Part shown: positions 4,042 through 6,656 of the stretch, piece after piece | Numbering within the stretch: the stretch's first letter is position 1 | How the letters are laid out: each line of letters begins with the position of its first letter | Source: Desulfobacteraceae bacterium | Lineage (GTDB): Bacteria > Desulfobacterota > Desulfobacteria > Desulfobacterales > JAABPS01 | Direction of reading: 5' to 3' | Assembly: GCA_011391835.1 (NCBI GenBank) | Contig: JAABPS010000156.1 | Coordinates: forward strand, 1 to 6,656 | DNA length: 6,656 bases | The notes under the pieces: generated by a model | The model's input: only the letters and a program-made list of their open reading frames with translations | The model's database searches: none | Told to the model about the DNA's origin: nothing | Program-made: the position numbers and the translations under genes

Positions 4042-6656
4042 ATGGATTCCGTTTTACTTGATAAATCATATCAGCCTGATGAAGTGGAAAAACGATGGTA
4101 TGATTTCTGGGAAAAAGAAAAGTTATTCACAGCCACCGAAGAAAATACGCAAAAAACATATTCCATTGTCATCCCACCACCCAATGTTACGGGGGTTCTT
4201 CATATGGGGCATGCCCTCAATATCACGCTTCAGGATATTCTTTGCCGTTACAGACGGTTGAAGGGCGACAATGTCCTTTGGATGCCGGGAACCGATCATG
4301 CAGGTATTGCAACCCAAAATGTTGTTGAAAAAATGCTGGCCAGGAAAAACATTCACCGTCACCATCTCGGAAGGAATAAATTTATTGATGCCGTTTGGCA
4401 GTGGAAAGAAGAATACGGCAGCGCTATTATTCATCAACTAAAGAGAATGGGCGCTTCCTGTGACTGGCCTCGTGAACGTTTTACAATGGATGAAGGATTA
4501 TCGTTAGCCGTACGCAGGGTGTTTGTCCAGCTTTACCATGAAGATCTGATCTATCGGGGGAAATACATCATTAACTGGTGTCCCCGGTGCCAGACAGCGC
4601 TTGCAGACCTTGAAGTTGATCATGATGAAGTAGATGGAAATCTCTATCATATCCGCTATCCTTTTCCCGGCAGTGCAGAAGGAATTGTTATAGCCACCAC
4701 CCGGCCTGAAACCATGCTGGGAGATACTGCCCTGGCCGTAAATCCCAATGACGAACGCTATAAAGGGATGAAGCATCATACCGTTATCCTCCCTCTCATG
4801 AATAGAGAGATTCCGATTATAAAAGATGAATATGTTGACATGTCATTTGGAACAGGCGCCTTAAAGATTACCCCTGCCCATGATCCCAATGACTTTGAAA
4901 TCGGCCTCAAGCATAAGCTCCCCAGCGTTGTCGTGATAGGGAATGACGGAACGATGACGTCTGAAGCAGGTAAATACAAAGGGTTTGATCGAGTCGAGTG
5001 CAGAAAAGCAGTGATTAAGGATCTACAAGACCAGGGGCTGATGCTTAACATAGAGCCCTACAGGCACAGTATCGGCCACTGCTACCGGTGTAAAACGATT
5101 ATTGAACCGAATCTGTCTGAACAATGGTTTGTAAAAGCACGTCCGCTGGCAGAAAAGGCCATCGCTGCAGTAAAAAACGGTGAAACAAAAATTATACCGG
5201 ATACCTGGGCCAATACCTATTTCGATTGGCTTGAAAATATCAAAGATTGGTGTATTTCCCGTCAAATCTGGTGGGGGCATCAAATCCCTGCCTGGACATG
5301 CAAAAAATGTAATGAAATGATCATTGCAATGGATGCCCCAACGTCCTGCAATACCTGCAAGGGAACTGACCTTGTTCAGGAAACAGACGTTCTTGATACC
5401 TGGTTCAGTTCCGCATTGTGGCCCTTTTCTACTATGGGTTGGCCTGAAAAAACACCCTTATTAAAGCTTTTTTATCCCACATCTGTACTGGTTACCGGTT
5501 TTGACATTCTTTTCTTCTGGGTTGCCAGAATGATGATGATGGGACTTCATTTCATGCATGATGTCCCCTTTAAGGATGTATATGTCCATGCCCTTGTTCG
5601 AGATGAAGACGGCAAGAAAATGAGCAAATCAAAAGGAAATGTCATTGACCCCATTACCATTATTGATACCTACGGAACCGATGCATTTCGGTTCACCCTG
5701 GCTGCTTTTGCAGCCCAGGGAAGAGATATTAAAATGTCGGAAAAACGCGTTGAAGGATATCGCCACTTTGTCAACAAGCTCTGGAACGCGGCACGATTTG
5801 CTCTAATGCACCTGGAAGAAGGGCAAAAAGAATTAATTCTCAAAGATCTTTCCCTCCCGGATCAGTGGATACTTTCACGGCTTCATTCAATCATAGACAC
5901 CGTTTCAGATGCACTTGAAGTATACAGATTTAATGATGCTGCCACGGCGCTTTACAATTTTGTATGGCATGAATTCTGCGACTGGTATCTGGAAGCCATC
6001 AAACCCGTTCTCTATGAAAAGGATAAAAAAAGTTCCCGGCTGTCAACTCTATCGGTCATGTGGCGGGTGCTTCATGATATTTTGATTATGCTCCATCCGT
6101 TTATGCCCTTTATCACTGAAGAAATATGGCATAAACTTCCTGGCACAGAAGGTTCGATTCTTAAGACCGATTTTCCATCAAATGATTCAAGCGCCGCGAA
6201 TACGCTGAAAAATAAAGATGCTGAAGAAAAAATGGAAATCATTGAAAAAGTGATTACGGGTATTCGAAATATTAGAGGTGAGATGAATATCAGTCCTTCG
6301 TTGTCCCTTACAGCCGCAATTCATACGACTGACCCGAAAATTACTCAAACAGCAAACACATATAAAAATATTATTATAGACCTTGCCAAGCTTGAATCCC
6401 TGACTATAACAACTCCTGAAGAGAGACCTTCATCCGCAGTTGCATCCGTCATCGATGGCGCGTCCATATTTGTTTCTCTGGAAGGAATCCTCGATTTTAA
6501 AAAAGAGGCTCTCCGTCTTGAAAAAGAACTTGAAAAGATAGATGATGAGTTGTCAGCCATAAGCAAAAAACTTAAAAACGATAACTTTATGGCAAAAGCT
6601 CCTGATGATGTTATCCAGAAAGTAAAGGAAAAACACCGAATGCTTACGGAAAAGCA
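4042..6656 (+). CDS. valS: valyl-tRNA synthetase, 3' partial
   Basis: This cytoplasmic class I aminoacyl-tRNA synthetase attaches valine to tRNA-Val using ATP and hydrolyses mischarged threonine. The frame is open from 4042 to the window end (871 complete codons), so only the end of the C-terminal arm is missing. Visible features: PPPNVTG then HMGH (54-57, HIGH motif); DHAGIATQ (85-92); zinc-type pair CPRC (180-183) with CYRC (347-350); the CP1 editing-domain signatures TTRPETMLGD (219-228) and TPAHDPNDF (277-285); ISRQIWWGH; a second CX2C pair (C420/C423, C436/C439); DTWFSSALWPF (452-462); GFDILFFWVARM (486-497); and KMSKS (526-530). An anticodon-binding helical domain follows, then a C-terminal coiled coil from about residue 814 with the FMAKAP motif. 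No catalytic residue is missing. No clear promoter was found: TTGAGG (3974-3979) and TATTTT (3994-3999) are only 14 bases apart. No T-box leader is present. Confidence 0.98.
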   Translation, partial: MDSVLLDKSYQPDEVEKRWYDFWEKEKLFTATEENTQKTYSIVIPPPNVTGVLHMGHALNITLQDILCRYRRLKGDNVLWMPGTDHAGIATQNVVEKMLARKNIHRHHLGRNKFIDAVWQWKEEYGSAIIHQLKRMGASCDWPRERFTMDEGLSLAVRRVFVQLYHEDLIYRGKYIINWCPRCQTALADLEVDHDEVDGNLYHIRYPFPGSAEGIVIATTRPETMLGDTALAVNPNDERYKGMKHHTVILPLMNREIPIIKDEYVDMSFGTGALKITPAHDPNDFEIGLKHKLPSVVVIGNDGTMTSEAGKYKGFDRVECRKAVIKDLQDQGLMLNIEPYRHSIGHCYRCKTIIEPNLSEQWFVKARPLAEKAIAAVKNGETKIIPDTWANTYFDWLENIKDWCISRQIWWGHQIPAWTCKKCNEMIIAMDAPTSCNTCKGTDLVQETDVLDTWFSSALWPFSTMGWPEKTPLLKLFYPTSVLVTGFDILFFWVARMMMMGLHFMHDVPFKDVYVHALVRDEDGKKMSKSKGNVIDPITIIDTYGTDAFRFTLAAFAAQGRDIKMSEKRVEGYRHFVNKLWNAARFALMHLEEGQKELILKDLSLPDQWILSRLHSIIDTVSDALEVYRFNDAATALYNFVWHEFCDWYLEAIKPVLYEKDKKSSRLSTLSVMWRVLHDILIMLHPFMPFITEEIWHKLPGTEGSILKTDFPSNDSSAANTLKNKDAEEKMEIIEKVITGIRNIRGEMNISPSLSLTAAIHTTDPKITQTANTYKNIIIDLAKLESLTITTPEERPSSAVASVIDGASIFVSLEGILDFKKEALRLEKELEKIDDELSAISKKLKNDNFMAKAPDDVIQKVKEKHRMLTEK

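Noticed and set aside
4123..6566. Minus-strand open frames of 73-104 codons opposite valS
   Set aside because: valS is intact and conserved throughout this stretch; these are antisense shadows.

Overview
The window looks like ordinary chromosome from an anaerobic Gram-negative bacterium, most likely a sulfate-reducing or related deltaproteobacterium (Desulfobacterota). That placement is an inference. It rests on a multi-cluster iron-sulfur membrane protein of NapH/NapG type, a very acidic repeat protein of a kind I associate with that group, moderate GC content and sigma70-like promoters. There are no mobile elements, CRISPR arrays or phage genes.

Layout. (1) 1-1541, plus strand: the 3' part of a large iron-sulfur membrane protein, cut by the left edge. 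It joins a NapH-like membrane quinol-dehydrogenase module to a NapG/MauM-like four-cluster ferredoxin module through an internal twin-arginine segment. (2) 1565-1739, minus strand: a compact tRNA-Phe(GAA) unit with its own promoter, encoded CCA and a hairpin terminator, convergent with gene 1. (3) 1747-2496, minus strand: rsmE, the 16S rRNA m3U1498 methyltransferase. (4) 2497-2642: a divergent intergenic region with a good sigma70 promoter to the right and a weaker, possibly leaderless one to the left. (5) 2643-3875, plus strand: a 410-residue, highly acidic, repetitive protein with a short charged helical C-terminus. It has no family I can name and is the least explained gene here. It ends at a clean intrinsic terminator (3944-3968). 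(6) 4042-6656, plus strand: valS, valyl-tRNA synthetase, nearly complete but cut by the right edge.

Three units (tRNA-Phe, rsmE, valS) serve translation. The iron-sulfur protein probably belongs to an anaerobic electron-transfer operon lying to the left. The acidic protein appears to be transcribed alone from its own promoter to its own terminator, so its position next to valS does not by itself imply a functional link.

The two points most worth following are the NapH-NapG fusion with an internal Tat-like segment, and the acidic repeat protein, whose layout (disordered acidic arm plus short C-terminal helices) resembles polar scaffold proteins such as PopZ. Neither is shown by the sequence to be a new system.
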